Source of the DNA: Phycisphaeraceae bacterium
GTDB taxonomy: Bacteria; Planctomycetota; Phycisphaerae; Phycisphaerales; Phycisphaeraceae
Assembly (NCBI GenBank): GCA_020851395.1
Contig: JADZCW010000046.1
Span: forward strand, 1-28,702
DNA length: 28,702 nucleotides
Direction of reading: 5' to 3'
Made by a program: the position numbers and the translations under genes. This document shows positions 8,395 to 16,385 of this stretch, piece by piece; position 1 is the first letter of the stretch, and every line of letters starts with the position of its first letter. The notes beneath the pieces were generated by a model. The model had not been told where the DNA came from. It was given only the letters and a program-made list of their open reading frames with translations, and did no database searches.

Positions 8395-10038
8395 TCACTT
8401 GAGCGGCCGGAACACGATCCTCTCGCACTGCGCGTTGTATTCGATCCGGCAGCGCTGCCTGATCTCGTGGTTCTCCACGCTCGACGAACCGATCCGCACG
8501 CGCACCCCCGGCAGCGCCCGCCCGTGCACGTCCACCGAGCCCTTGTGCGCCTTGGCCGCCTCGTCCATCACCCGCAGCCGCTCCCCCTCCGTCCGCCGCA
8601 GTCGCAGCCCGACCAGCAGCTCGACCTGCCGCAGCCGCGTGTAGATCTTCAGCTCCTCCGCCGCCAGCTTCGTCGGGTCCCCCACCATCCGCTGCAGGTT
8701 GTCCGCCATCTCCTTGGCCTTCTCGTGGCGGCGCTTCATCTCAAGGATCCGGTCGTCAACCTCCGCCAGCCTGAGCATCACGTCCTGGTGCAGACCCACC
8801 GTCACGTCCGTCACGACGTTCCCGTCCGACCCGAGCTGCTTGACCTCCACCCGATCCCCCGCCATCGCGATCCCCCCGATCATCTGCCCCCGCCCGCCGA
8901 TCATCCGGATCATGCTCCCCGCCGTCAGGTGGCTGTGCAGGCTCCCGGCCTCGATCACGATGTGCCGGCCGGCGTAGATGCTCACCCCCTCGGCGAACCG
9001 CGAGATCACGTCCTGCGCCGCGCGGATCGTCCCGCGATACCGCCCCGCCACCCCGTGACGCAGCCGCACGTCACCGCCCGTCGACTCGATCACCGCGTCC
9101 TCCACCGGCCCGTCGATCAGGATCGAGCCCGTCGCCTTGATCACCGACCCGCCCCGCACCCCCGCGTGGATCTGCACCTCACCGTCGAAGTCGATCGGCC
9201 CGGACATCCGCGTCACATCCTCGTGCACGATCATCACCCGCCGCACCTCCAGCCGGCCGTGCTGGAGAATGATCTGCCCGCTGCGCGTCGAGAAATAGTC
9301 GTGCCCCTCCCGCCTGACGTTCGACCCGACCTCGATCGCCCGCGGCGGAATCGCCGGCGGCGGCAGCACCTGCCCCGTCGCGTCGTACCCCTGCCGTCCC
9401 GCCGTCGGCGGCAGCGCCCGCATGATCTTGTCCCCAGACGCGCAGAGCATCACCTCGTCGCCCTCGAGCGCCGGGTCCGTCAGCTTGACCGTTCGCTGCG
9501 GCTGGTTCATCCCCCGGCGGTAGTACACCTCGATGTCCGGCAGCGACCCCGCCTCCGCCGGCCGGCCGCGCACCGCCACCACCGCCGACAGCGCCTCCCC
9601 CCGCTGCGCCGCCTCCACCGCGCGCCGAATCACCGCCAGGTCCACCCCCTGGGTGATCCCCTGGCCGCGCAGATGTTCCAGCAACTCCCCAAGCTCCACC
9701 GCCCGCCCGCCCGCCACCGGTGATGTCACCTGCAGGTTCATCTCCATCCGGTCCGACGACACCTCGAACTCGAACTTCCCGTCCTGCCGCAGACTCGCCA
9801 GCTCACGCGCTTCCTGACCGCTGACCCGCAGCAGACGCGTGATCTCCGCCAACTGTGCGAGCTCCGATTCAACCAGATCACTGCTCTCGACCCGAAGCTC
9901 CGCCAGCGGATCCTCCAGCCCCGGCTCCACGCAGTCCGAGGCGAGAAAACCCTCCGCCTCGATGGCCCAACGGCGCGTGCTGCCCGTGCTCAGCCCGCCC
10001 TGCGAATCGGCGTCCGGCCTTTTGAGCTGATCGCTCAT
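8395..10038 (-). CDS. FapA/DUF342 family polymer-like protein
   Basis: The 547-residue protein carries the FapA (DUF342) signature: a central run of short hydrophobic repeats (TGSILIDGPVEDAVIESTGG, then VRLRHGVAGRYRGTIRA, then VSIYAGRHIVIEAGSLHSHL) forming a right-handed beta-helix, followed by a coiled coil (VDDRILEMKRRHEKAKEMADN) and a small C-terminal domain with GVRVRIG. The family is linked to flagellar assembly and surface functions in some Gram-negative bacteria. The role here is unknown and no flagellar gene is in the window. The start was placed at 10038 because GGGGGA (10042-10047 on this strand) lies 3 bases upstream. The frame also extends to 10062. Its last codon is 40 bases from floA's stop. 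Confidence 0.85.
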   Translation of the reverse strand: MSDQLKRPDADSQGGLSTGSTRRWAIEAEGFLASDCVEPGLEDPLAELRVESSDLVESELAQLAEITRLLRVSGQEARELASLRQDGKFEFEVSSDRMEMNLQVTSPVAGGRAVELGELLEHLRGQGITQGVDLAVIRRAVEAAQRGEALSAVVAVRGRPAEAGSLPDIEVYYRRGMNQPQRTVKLTDPALEGDEVMLCASGDKIMRALPPTAGRQGYDATGQVLPPPAIPPRAIEVGSNVRREGHDYFSTRSGQIILQHGRLEVRRVMIVHEDVTRMSGPIDFDGEVQIHAGVRGGSVIKATGSILIDGPVEDAVIESTGGDVRLRHGVAGRYRGTIRAAQDVISRFAEGVSIYAGRHIVIEAGSLHSHLTAGSMIRMIGGRGQMIGGIAMAGDRVEVKQLGSDGNVVTDVTVGLHQDVMLRLAEVDDRILEMKRRHEKAKEMADNLQRMVGDPTKLAAEELKIYTRLRQVELLVGLRLRRTEGERLRVMDEAAKAHKGSVDVHGRALPGVRVRIGSSSVENHEIRQRCRIEYNAQCERIVFRPLK

Positions 10039-10041
10039 GTG

Positions 10042-10107
10042 TCCCCCATGTGTGCCAAGCACACTGTTTCCAACCTTAGTTATCGAACCGTAAGAATTGG
10101 CAAATTA
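10042..10107 (-). promoter_or_regulatory. Leader of the FapA-like gene with sigma-28-like box and RBS hairpin
   Basis: Read on the minus strand, TAAT (10104-10107) is followed after 16 bases by TTCGATAA (10080-10087). This resembles the flagellar sigma-28 pattern TAAA-N15-GCCGATAA with two changes and one extra base. Closer to the gene, GTGTGC/GCACAC (10050-10064, loop TTG) forms a perfect 6-bp hairpin directly next to the GGGGGA ribosome site. Both are candidates only. Confidence 0.35.
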
Positions 10108-10271
10108 GGAGGTTTGCGCCTGATACCTAGAAATGAAAAAATAAATTACTAATCTTAATGAAACATCTCGCCCTGCGAGCCCATCGACGGCGTACCCGCA
10201 AATATCCGCTGATATGGGGCTAATCGCCTATGGCGGCAGAGCCTAATCCACACGTGTAGACAACGAGCGGA
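10063..10271. other. AT-rich intergenic island
   Basis: About 210 bases between the FAD oxidoreductase end and the FapA-like gene are strikingly AT-rich for this window, especially 10091-10165, where runs such as AAATGAAAAAATAAATTAC occur. No reading frame of note is present on either strand. It probably holds the upstream control region of the FapA-like gene. A foreign remnant or small RNA cannot be excluded. Confidence 0.6.
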
Positions 10272-11933
10272 TTACACCGTCCCCACCACCGGCCACCTCA
10301 GCTCCACGCCCCTCCACGCCAGCCGCTCCTGGAACGCCCGCAACTCCTCCCCCCGCTCCCGCACCGCACGCGGCGGGATCTTCCTCTCCAAACAGTAAGC
10401 CGCCAGGTGCCCCGCCGACTCCCCGATGTTCCACTCCGTCGGGTGCAGCCGGTAGCACCCGTTGCTGACGTGCGTCGCCCCGATATTCTTGCATGCCGCC
10501 AGCACGTTCTGCACCCGCTGCGGGATCAACGCCCCCAGCGGGATCTCGTACGGCAGGCTTGAGATGTCGATGTAGTTGTCCCCGCCCGTCGACGGGTGCA
10601 GGTCGATCCGGTAATACCCCACCCCCACCGTGTCGAAGAACGACTCAGCGCCTGCCCCCTCGGGCATCTTGACGTGGGGCGGGTCCACCACCCCCCCCCG
10701 CATCTCCGCCCCCACGTGCGCCTCCGTCACCGTGAACATCGCCTTGATCCGCCGAGACTCCCGAATGTACGCCGCCTTGGCCAGCCCGTCCGCCGTCCCC
10801 GCGACATCCGGCCGAAGGTGCAGCCCCCGATACCCATACCCCCCCTTCGCCCGTGGCGCCTCGGTCTGAATCCAATAAAGCAAACTCAAGGAAAGCTGCC
10901 GCGCCTCCTCCAAACATCGCCCAGCCTCCGCCTTGGACACGTCGATGATGTTCCCATCCCAATAGTCGTTCTGCGGCCAGTTGGCGATCGTCACTTCATG
11001 GGGTTTCTTCGGCTCCCGCAAGACATCCGCGCACAGGATCCGCCGGTACAACCACAGACAAGCCTTACCGCCCTCCGCCTCCTCCGGCCGCAGCACGTAC
11101 CGCCGCAACCGATTCAAATCCCACGGCATGCACGCGTCCCACCCCAACAGCGGCCCGCACCACGCCGGCGTCAACCGCGGCGTCGTGTCCCGCCAACGCT
11201 CATACTGCGCCGGCTTGGCGATCAGATACTCGTCCCCGATCTCCTCGTCCCTCCGAGGGTCAAACCCCAGCGCCATGCACCACGTCAGGCTCTGCACGTT
11301 ACTTGGCCCCGCCACGCGCCCATCCCCCTCGCTCACCGCATGCAATTCGCCCGTCTCGGCCCGCGTCTCAGCCCCGTTGACATACTCCACCCCCGCCAGC
11401 GGCAGCAAATCCCCCAGCTCCGTCGCGTCCAGCACATAATCCGCCCGCACCGTCACCAGCCTGCCCGTCCGCAGGTCCCGCAGCGTCACCGCCTCGACCC
11501 GATCCCCCGCCACCGACGCCGACACCGGCTCATGCTCCAGCAGCACCTTCAGCAGCCCCCGCGACCGCGCCCACGCCAGCATCCCCTCGATCACCGCCAC
11601 CCCCACGCGCGGCTCATGACACAACCGCGACACATGCCCCCTCCCGGGGTTCAGTCGCTTGTCCGCCATCGCCTCAGCCGTCAGCGGGTAGTGCTCCCGG
11701 TAATACGCCCTGACCAACTCCCGATACCGCCGGTACTGCGCCGTGCACCCGAACTGCTCGATCCACGGGTGCTCATCCGGCGGCACCGCCTGCGACGTCA
11801 GCTGCCCACCAAGCCAGTCCGTCGGCTCGCTGAGCACCACGCTCCTGCCCATCGACGTCGCCGCCATCGCCGCCGCGCAACCCCCCACGCCCCCGCCCAC
11901 AATCAAAATGTCCGCCCGCATCTCCTGCGACAT
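10272..11933 (-). CDS. FAD-dependent oxidoreductase, FAD_oxidored family
   Basis: A Rossmann FAD-binding motif near the N-terminus (ADILIVGGGVGGCAAAMAA) is followed by the family-typical TDWLGGQLTSQAVPPDEHPW. This is the pattern of PF12831 FAD-dependent oxidoreductases, common in planctomycetes and often near carbohydrate or secreted-protein genes. A later ATHVSNGCYRLHPTEWNIGESAGHLAAYC segment completes the FAD site. The substrate is unknown. No signal peptide is evident. ATG at 11933 is preferred over an in-frame TTG at 11960, because a purine-rich GGGGGAAGGA precedes the ATG and family proteins start just before the Rossmann strand. It lies 90 bases downstream of the secreted unknown on the same strand, with a hairpin between them. 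Confidence 0.88.
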   Translation of the reverse strand: MSQEMRADILIVGGGVGGCAAAMAATSMGRSVVLSEPTDWLGGQLTSQAVPPDEHPWIEQFGCTAQYRRYRELVRAYYREHYPLTAEAMADKRLNPGRGHVSRLCHEPRVGVAVIEGMLAWARSRGLLKVLLEHEPVSASVAGDRVEAVTLRDLRTGRLVTVRADYVLDATELGDLLPLAGVEYVNGAETRAETGELHAVSEGDGRVAGPSNVQSLTWCMALGFDPRRDEEIGDEYLIAKPAQYERWRDTTPRLTPAWCGPLLGWDACMPWDLNRLRRYVLRPEEAEGGKACLWLYRRILCADVLREPKKPHEVTIANWPQNDYWDGNIIDVSKAEAGRCLEEARQLSLSLLYWIQTEAPRAKGGYGYRGLHLRPDVAGTADGLAKAAYIRESRRIKAMFTVTEAHVGAEMRGGVVDPPHVKMPEGAGAESFFDTVGVGYYRIDLHPSTGGDNYIDISSLPYEIPLGALIPQRVQNVLAACKNIGATHVSNGCYRLHPTEWNIGESAGHLAAYCLERKIPPRAVRERGEELRAFQERLAWRGVELRWPVVGTV

Positions 11934-11977
11934 GACCTCGTCGTCCTTCCCCCTGCTCAATGTCCCCGCAACCCAAG

Positions 11978-11999
11978 CCCAGGCATTGCTATGCCTGGG
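11978..11999. repeat. Perfect 9-bp hairpin between two minus-strand genes
   Basis: CCCAGGCAT (11978-11986) pairs perfectly with ATGCCTGGG (11991-11999) around TGCT. It follows the stop of the secreted gene by 24 bases on the minus strand and lacks a T-run in either direction. It may protect or end a transcript, or belong to a dispersed hairpin family similar in style to the 24-base repeat. Confidence 0.7.
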
Positions 12000-12023
12000 T
12001 GCATTCCCCTCTTCTTACACCTC

Positions 12024-13202
12024 TCACCCGCCAATCCGCACCCCCACCGCCTGCCCCTCGATCACCAGCCTCGACCGATACTCCACCACCCCCTCGCCGG
12101 CAACCACTTTCTCCAATTCCCCCTCCGCCGCCCCGGGGTCCGCCAGCCCACCGGCCGCGCCGATCCCCGCCCGCTGCTCCGCCACCCCGCGCAGGATGCT
12201 CAGCCGAACCTGCTCGCGGATCACCGCCCGCGCCATCGCCGCCAGACGCGGCCCCACCAGTTCCACGGCCGGGTTCTCTTTCGCCAGATCTCCCATCTCG
12301 TCCTCGAGCATGTCCAACGCCGCGATCGCCTCCCACGCCGGCCTCTCGAGCGCCTGCGCATACCCCTCCATCAGCCCCCCGAGTTCATCGAACATCGCCG
12401 CAGCCTTCTGATCGTCCTTCGCCACCACCGCATGCACCACCAGCCGGGCACGCTCCTCGCCCGCGTACCGCTCCCACGCCGCCGCCAGCCGCGACCGATC
12501 CAGCTCCTGGATCTGCTTGACCGACCAGTCCGCCAGCGCCCGCTTCTCCATCCGCATCGCCTCGCTCGGCGAGGTCCCGGGCGCGAGCCCACCGAGCTGA
12601 TCCGCCAGCCGACGCGCCGCCGCCGCGTCGAACCGCCCCATGTTCCGCCCCAGCACGTCCACCACCCCGCGCGTCATCACCGCCGCCCCCGCCTGCCCCA
12701 GCAGCATCGCATCAGCCGCCCCCGCCCGCGCCACGCCCAACGCCGCCGCCGCGTCGTCCGCCGCCCCGATCGGGTCCTGGCGAACCTCCAACGCATGCCG
12801 CATCAGCAGCGCGAACAATCCTCCCAATCGCCGGCAGACCTGCACCTGCGGCAGCGGCGCCGCCGGCCCGGCCGACGCGGCATCCTCACCCCACACGCAC
12901 ACCGGCTCATCCAGCCCGCGCTTCGCCAGGTCCAGCACCGGCCCGACCTCGCGCAGCATCGACCACGTCGCGTCCGTCACCGGCCCCGACGCCCACGACT
13001 GCGCCCGCTCCCAGTCCACCTTCTTCGACGCCTCGAGCTGCGCCCACACCCTCCAGTACACCAGCGCCGCGTTCCCCCGCGCCGCCTCGGCCTGCATCGA
13101 CGCCGTCATCGTCGACGCCGCCGGCTCGGTCGTCTGCCCCGCGCCGATCCCCGCCCACGCCATCGCCCCGGCCAGCACCCACACCGACCTTCGATGCCTC
13201 AC
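12024..13202 (-). CDS. Secreted alpha-helical protein of unknown function
   Basis: No family recognised. The 392 residues begin with a signal peptide: Arg-rich MRHRRS, hydrophobic VWVLAGAMAWAGIGAG, and a likely cut near Gln-Thr-Thr. The mature part is Ala-, Glu- and Arg-rich and reads as mostly helical, with few aromatics and three Cys scattered (e.g. VQVCRRLGG). It ends in a short beta-looking stretch VVEYRSRLVIEGQAVGVRIGG. The frame extends to a TTG at 13217, but GTG at 13202 has GAGGAG with 7-base spacing and gives a compact signal peptide. It lies 54 bases after pyrG on the same strand, so read-through from pyrG is possible. A periplasmic or outer-membrane-associated role is inferred. Confidence 0.75.
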   Translation of the reverse strand: MRHRRSVWVLAGAMAWAGIGAGQTTEPAASTMTASMQAEAARGNAALVYWRVWAQLEASKKVDWERAQSWASGPVTDATWSMLREVGPVLDLAKRGLDEPVCVWGEDAASAGPAAPLPQVQVCRRLGGLFALLMRHALEVRQDPIGAADDAAAALGVARAGAADAMLLGQAGAAVMTRGVVDVLGRNMGRFDAAAARRLADQLGGLAPGTSPSEAMRMEKRALADWSVKQIQELDRSRLAAAWERYAGEERARLVVHAVVAKDDQKAAAMFDELGGLMEGYAQALERPAWEAIAALDMLEDEMGDLAKENPAVELVGPRLAAMARAVIREQVRLSILRGVAEQRAGIGAAGGLADPGAAEGELEKVVAGEGVVEYRSRLVIEGQAVGVRIGG

Positions 13203-13256
13203 GCCTGATCTCCTCAACCAAGAAATGTGTCGGGCAACCTCACCCGAAGCCTCGAC

Positions 13257-15245
13257 TCACGCCCCCGCCGTCACCCCCGCCCCCGGAAGTTTCGCCTCCG
13301 CCTTGCCCGCCGACGGCGTCCGCTCCGCCACGTCCCCCGGCCCCGGCAGCCAACGCGTGCTGATCTGCTCGGCCGGGATGTCCGGGTGCGCGTGCCGGAT
13401 CGCCGCCGCCACCAGCCCCATGAACATCGGCTGCGGGTGCAGCGGCCGGCTCGTCAACTCCGGATGGAACTGCGCCCCCATGAAATACGGATGGTCCCTC
13501 AGCGGCAGCTCCAGGACCTGCATGATCGGATGCTCCGGATGCCGCCCCGAGAAGACCAATCCGTGCTGCTCAAGTGTCTCGATGTACCGCGGGTCCACCT
13601 CGTAACGATGTCGGAACCGCTCGCGGATCGTCCCGCCCCTGGCCCGCGTCACGTGGCTGCCCTCGGTCCCCACCTGATCGTAAATAAACGCCGCCAGCGT
13701 CCGCGGCGACACCAGCACGTCCTTGCCCCCAAGACGCATGTTCCCGCCGAGCCCCTCGATCTTCTTCTGCTCCGGCAAAATGTCGATCACCGGGTGCACG
13801 CTGTCCGGCACGAACTCCGTCGACGCCGCCTCGCGCAGACCGCACACGTTCCGCGCGAACTCGATCACCGCCATCTGGAATCCCAGGCAGATCCCCAGGT
13901 AAGGCAGCGCGTTCTCCCGACAGTACCGCACGCACGCGATCTTCGACTCCGTCCCCCGGAACCCGAACCCGCCGGGAACGATCACCGCGTCCAGCCCCGA
14001 CACCGCCGACGCCGCCTGACCCGGCTCGATCTCCGTCGTGTCGATCCACTTCGTCTCGATCTCGCACGACAGGTGCGCCCCGCAGTGCTCGAGCGCCTTG
14101 TCGATCGACGCGTAAGCGTCCCGCAGCGCCGCGTACTTGCCCGTGATCCCGATCCGAGCCTTGAACCGCCGCTTGCCCGTCAGCTTGTTCACGAACACCC
14201 GCCACGTCTCACGCGCCACGTCCTCGTGCGACTGGTCCACCCGGTCGTGAATCTCCAGCAGCGACAGCACCTCCCGGTCCAGCCCCGCCTGACGCATCGA
14301 CTCGGGGATCGTGTAGATCGAGTCCCGGTCGTGCATCGAGAACACCCGCCGGATCGGCACGTTGCTGAACATCGCGATCTTCTGCATCGCCGATTCCGCC
14401 ACCGGCTTCTGCGCCCGGCAGGCCACGATCTGCGGCTGGATCCCCACCTCCATCAGCTTCTTCAGGCCGATCTGCGCCGCCTTGGACTTCTGCTCCCCCA
14501 ACGCCTGCGGCTCGATGATGTACGTCAACGCCACGAAGCACACGCTGTTCTCCCCCTCCTCGAACGCCAGCTGACGCAACGCCTCCAGGTAAAACCCGTT
14601 CTCAAAGTCCCCCGCCGTCCCCCCCACCTCCACGAACACCACGTCCGCGTTCTGCTTCATCGCCAGGTTGCGCAGCAGGTACTTCACCTCCCCCGTCACG
14701 TGCGGGATCATCTGCACGTCGCGCCCCAGGTACCCCCCATGCCGCTCCTTGTCCAGCACCCGCGTGTAGATCTGCCCCGACGTCGTGAAGCTCTCGCGCG
14801 TCAGGTTCTGGTCCAGCATCCGCTCATAGGTCCCCAGGTCCATGTCCGTCTCCATCCCGTCGTCCAGGACGAAGACCTCGCCGTGCCGGTAGGGATTGAG
14901 CGTCCCCGAGTCGACGTTGAGGTAACCCTCCATCTTGATCGGCGCGACACGCAGACCCTTGTCCTTGAGCAGTTTCGCCAGCGAGCTCGAGAAGATGCCC
15001 TTGCCTAAACCGCTCATCACCGTCCCGACCACCGCCACGTACCGATGCCGTCCGCGTTGGTACCCGGGCGGCACGGGGCTGAAGAACTCGGAGTTCTGCG
15101 TTTTATGTCCCGCCTCGGCCAGCAGTTCCTGGATGCTCGGATTCCCGCCTCTTGGCCGCGTTTCGGCCGAGTCGGCGGTGGGGGCAGTGCTGGCTTTAGG
15201 GGTATCCGCGTGGGAGCCGCGTGAGCTGTCTGATTTGGAGGGCAT
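13257..15245 (-). CDS. pyrG: CTP synthase with N-terminal extension
   Basis: Makes CTP from UTP, ATP and glutamine. The synthetase domain has the P-loop GTVMSGLGKG (74-83), the Mg-binding ETDMDLG and VEVGGTAGDFE motifs and the KSK nucleotide loop. The glutamine-amidotransferase domain has Cys453 (GICLGFQ), His594 and Glu596 (FHPEL). At 662 residues it is over 100 longer than E. coli PyrG (545). About 67 extra residues lie at the N-terminus (Ser/Thr/Ala-rich, then a more ordered NPSIQELLAEAGHKTQ) and ~30 at the C-terminus. Usual VTGGVVSSLGKG and KLDPYINVDPGT are altered to VVGTVMSGLGKG and KMEGYLNVDSGT, so this is a divergent branch, but the catalytic residues remain. The ATG has only a weak ribosome site. 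Confidence 0.94.
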   Translation of the reverse strand: MPSKSDSSRGSHADTPKASTAPTADSAETRPRGGNPSIQELLAEAGHKTQNSEFFSPVPPGYQRGRHRYVAVVGTVMSGLGKGIFSSSLAKLLKDKGLRVAPIKMEGYLNVDSGTLNPYRHGEVFVLDDGMETDMDLGTYERMLDQNLTRESFTTSGQIYTRVLDKERHGGYLGRDVQMIPHVTGEVKYLLRNLAMKQNADVVFVEVGGTAGDFENGFYLEALRQLAFEEGENSVCFVALTYIIEPQALGEQKSKAAQIGLKKLMEVGIQPQIVACRAQKPVAESAMQKIAMFSNVPIRRVFSMHDRDSIYTIPESMRQAGLDREVLSLLEIHDRVDQSHEDVARETWRVFVNKLTGKRRFKARIGITGKYAALRDAYASIDKALEHCGAHLSCEIETKWIDTTEIEPGQAASAVSGLDAVIVPGGFGFRGTESKIACVRYCRENALPYLGICLGFQMAVIEFARNVCGLREAASTEFVPDSVHPVIDILPEQKKIEGLGGNMRLGGKDVLVSPRTLAAFIYDQVGTEGSHVTRARGGTIRERFRHRYEVDPRYIETLEQHGLVFSGRHPEHPIMQVLELPLRDHPYFMGAQFHPELTSRPLHPQPMFMGLVAAAIRHAHPDIPAEQISTRWLPGPGDVAERTPSAGKAEAKLPGAGVTAGA

Positions 15246-15323
15246 AACCGACCGTACCGCGCCGACGCCCTTTATTCAAGCAGGCCCGTTCCTGCCTGAC
15301 CCCCGCCGCAGTGGGCCGCCAAG

Positions 15324-15342
15324 CCGGGCCCTTTAGGCCCGG
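15324..15342. promoter_or_regulatory. Perfect 7-bp hairpin in the pyrG upstream leader
   Basis: CCGGGCC (15324-15330) pairs with GGCCCGG (15336-15342) around CTTTA. A second, weaker hairpin (GCAGG/CCTGC, about 15279-15295) lies nearer pyrG, and a 12-base palindrome AGCCCCGGGGCT sits at 15384-15395. Together they suggest a structured region between the divergent genes. Pyrimidine-linked control of pyrG is only a guess. Confidence 0.45.
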
Positions 15343-15422
15343 ATCCCAATCCCCCCACCCCCGCCTCTTCAAGCCGGTGCGCAAGCCCCGGGGCTCTTTC
15401 CATCTCTCCCCCTTCTCCCCTC

Positions 15423-15451
15423 TTGCTCTCCACCCACCTTCATCCCATACT
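15423..15451 (+). promoter_or_regulatory. Candidate promoter for the gene at 15488
   Basis: TTGCTC (15423-15428) and CATACT (15446-15451) are separated by 17 bases, an imperfect sigma-70 pattern 36 bases before the ATG. Confidence 0.3.
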
Positions 15452-15487
15452 CCACTGAACCCTCTCGCTCACAGAAGGGTTCTCGCC

Positions 15488-16219
15488 ATGCGAAGGTTCC
15501 TGACTCGTATCCTTTCAAGTTGTGTGATCCTTGCCCTCTTCGTCATCGTTGCCCTCATCATTCTTTCTGACCATGCCCCGCGTACTGACGCAGCACGTGA
15601 CAGAGTCAGGCAGATGTCGGCAACCAGGGGATTGGCCGTTGCACTGAACAACTACGCCTACGACCATGACGGCCAAGGCCCTGCACATTCCATTGAAATG
15701 TTTGGCCTCTACACCGACACGGATCCGGACAACTGCGGATTCGTTCTTCCCGCTGCCGACGCCACACTCGATACGATCTTCATAGGCACCATAACACTTA
15801 GAGATTTCGCTGCTCTCCCCCAAACCCAGATGGACCAGCATAAGGCAGCCTTGGCCGCCGCCATGCCCAAGAATGTGATCGCCCACCGTCTCGGCGACTT
15901 CGTCTTCACATACCACGGCCTGGACTTCCGAACCGCACCGCCCGAGGCCTGGACCGTCATCCTCTACTGTGGTCCTCAGAAGAATTGGCCCCATCCGATC
16001 CCGCTCTGCGTCGGCTGCGTCAACGGCCGTCTCAAACAATTTGAGCCAGAAGCCTTCCCCCACGAGCTCGAAACCCAAAACCGCTTCCGCGCCACCCTCG
16101 GCCTCGCCCCCCTCCCCGACCCGCGCACCGTCACCCACGACCACCCCGCCGTCGCTCCACCCCTCGAGTCGGAGCCCCCACAACCAGCGGATGCCGCCAC
16201 CCAACCCCACTCCCCCTGA
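15488..16219 (+). CDS. Membrane-anchored protein of unknown function, pilin-like helix
   Basis: The 243 residues start with MRRFLTRIL and one strong hydrophobic helix (~9-28), then a charged helix AARDRVRQMSATRGLAVALNNYAYDHDG. This looks like the helix-plus-loop of planctomycete pseudopilins, but the usual G/FTLIE cleavage motif is absent, so it is not called a pilin. The rest includes a CGPQKNWPHPIPLCVGCVNG segment with three Cys and a Pro-rich C-terminal tail. Most of the protein is probably outside the cytoplasm. ATG at 15488 has AGAAGGG 8 bases upstream; the longer frame from 15311 lacks such a site. Base composition is less GC-rich than the neighbours in its first two thirds, which may mean later acquisition or weaker selection. 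Confidence 0.7.
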   Translation: MRRFLTRILSSCVILALFVIVALIILSDHAPRTDAARDRVRQMSATRGLAVALNNYAYDHDGQGPAHSIEMFGLYTDTDPDNCGFVLPAADATLDTIFIGTITLRDFAALPQTQMDQHKAALAAAMPKNVIAHRLGDFVFTYHGLDFRTAPPEAWTVILYCGPQKNWPHPIPLCVGCVNGRLKQFEPEAFPHELETQNRFRATLGLAPLPDPRTVTHDHPAVAPPLESEPPQPADAATQPHSP

Positions 16220-16385
16220 CCTCGCCCCCCGCACCGCCCCGCGCTATCGCTGCTCGCCCCGCCCCGCTCCAATGCCCCTCGCCGACATCCTCGCACGCCC
16301 GCTTGCCGACGTCCCCCTCCGCCGCTTACGCTTGGCCGCCCACCGGCGCTTGTGAATCGACGCCCCCCAAACGTGAGCCCTCTGC

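Noticed and set aside
10083..10119. Sigma-54-like TGGCA ... TTGC on the plus strand before position 10120
   Set aside because: The GG-to-GC spacing is far larger than the fixed sigma-54 spacing, and no plus-strand gene follows.
10596..13208. An 870-codon plus-strand frame over the oxidoreductase and secreted gene
   Set aside because: Extremely Arg/Pro/His-rich, crosses two well-supported minus genes, and has no motif.
13227..15008. A 593-codon plus-strand frame over pyrG
   Set aside because: Antisense of a gene with all catalytic residues; Arg/Leu/His-rich with no domain.
15488..16219. Calling the membrane-anchored protein a type IV pilin or pseudopilin
   Set aside because: The prepilin-peptidase motif is absent; only the helix layout is similar.
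16272..16355. A 27-codon plus-strand ORF (MPLADILARPLADV...) before the methyltransferase
   Set aside because: It has no ribosome site and no homology I can name. Short ORFs are common by chance at this GC, so a leader peptide is not supported.
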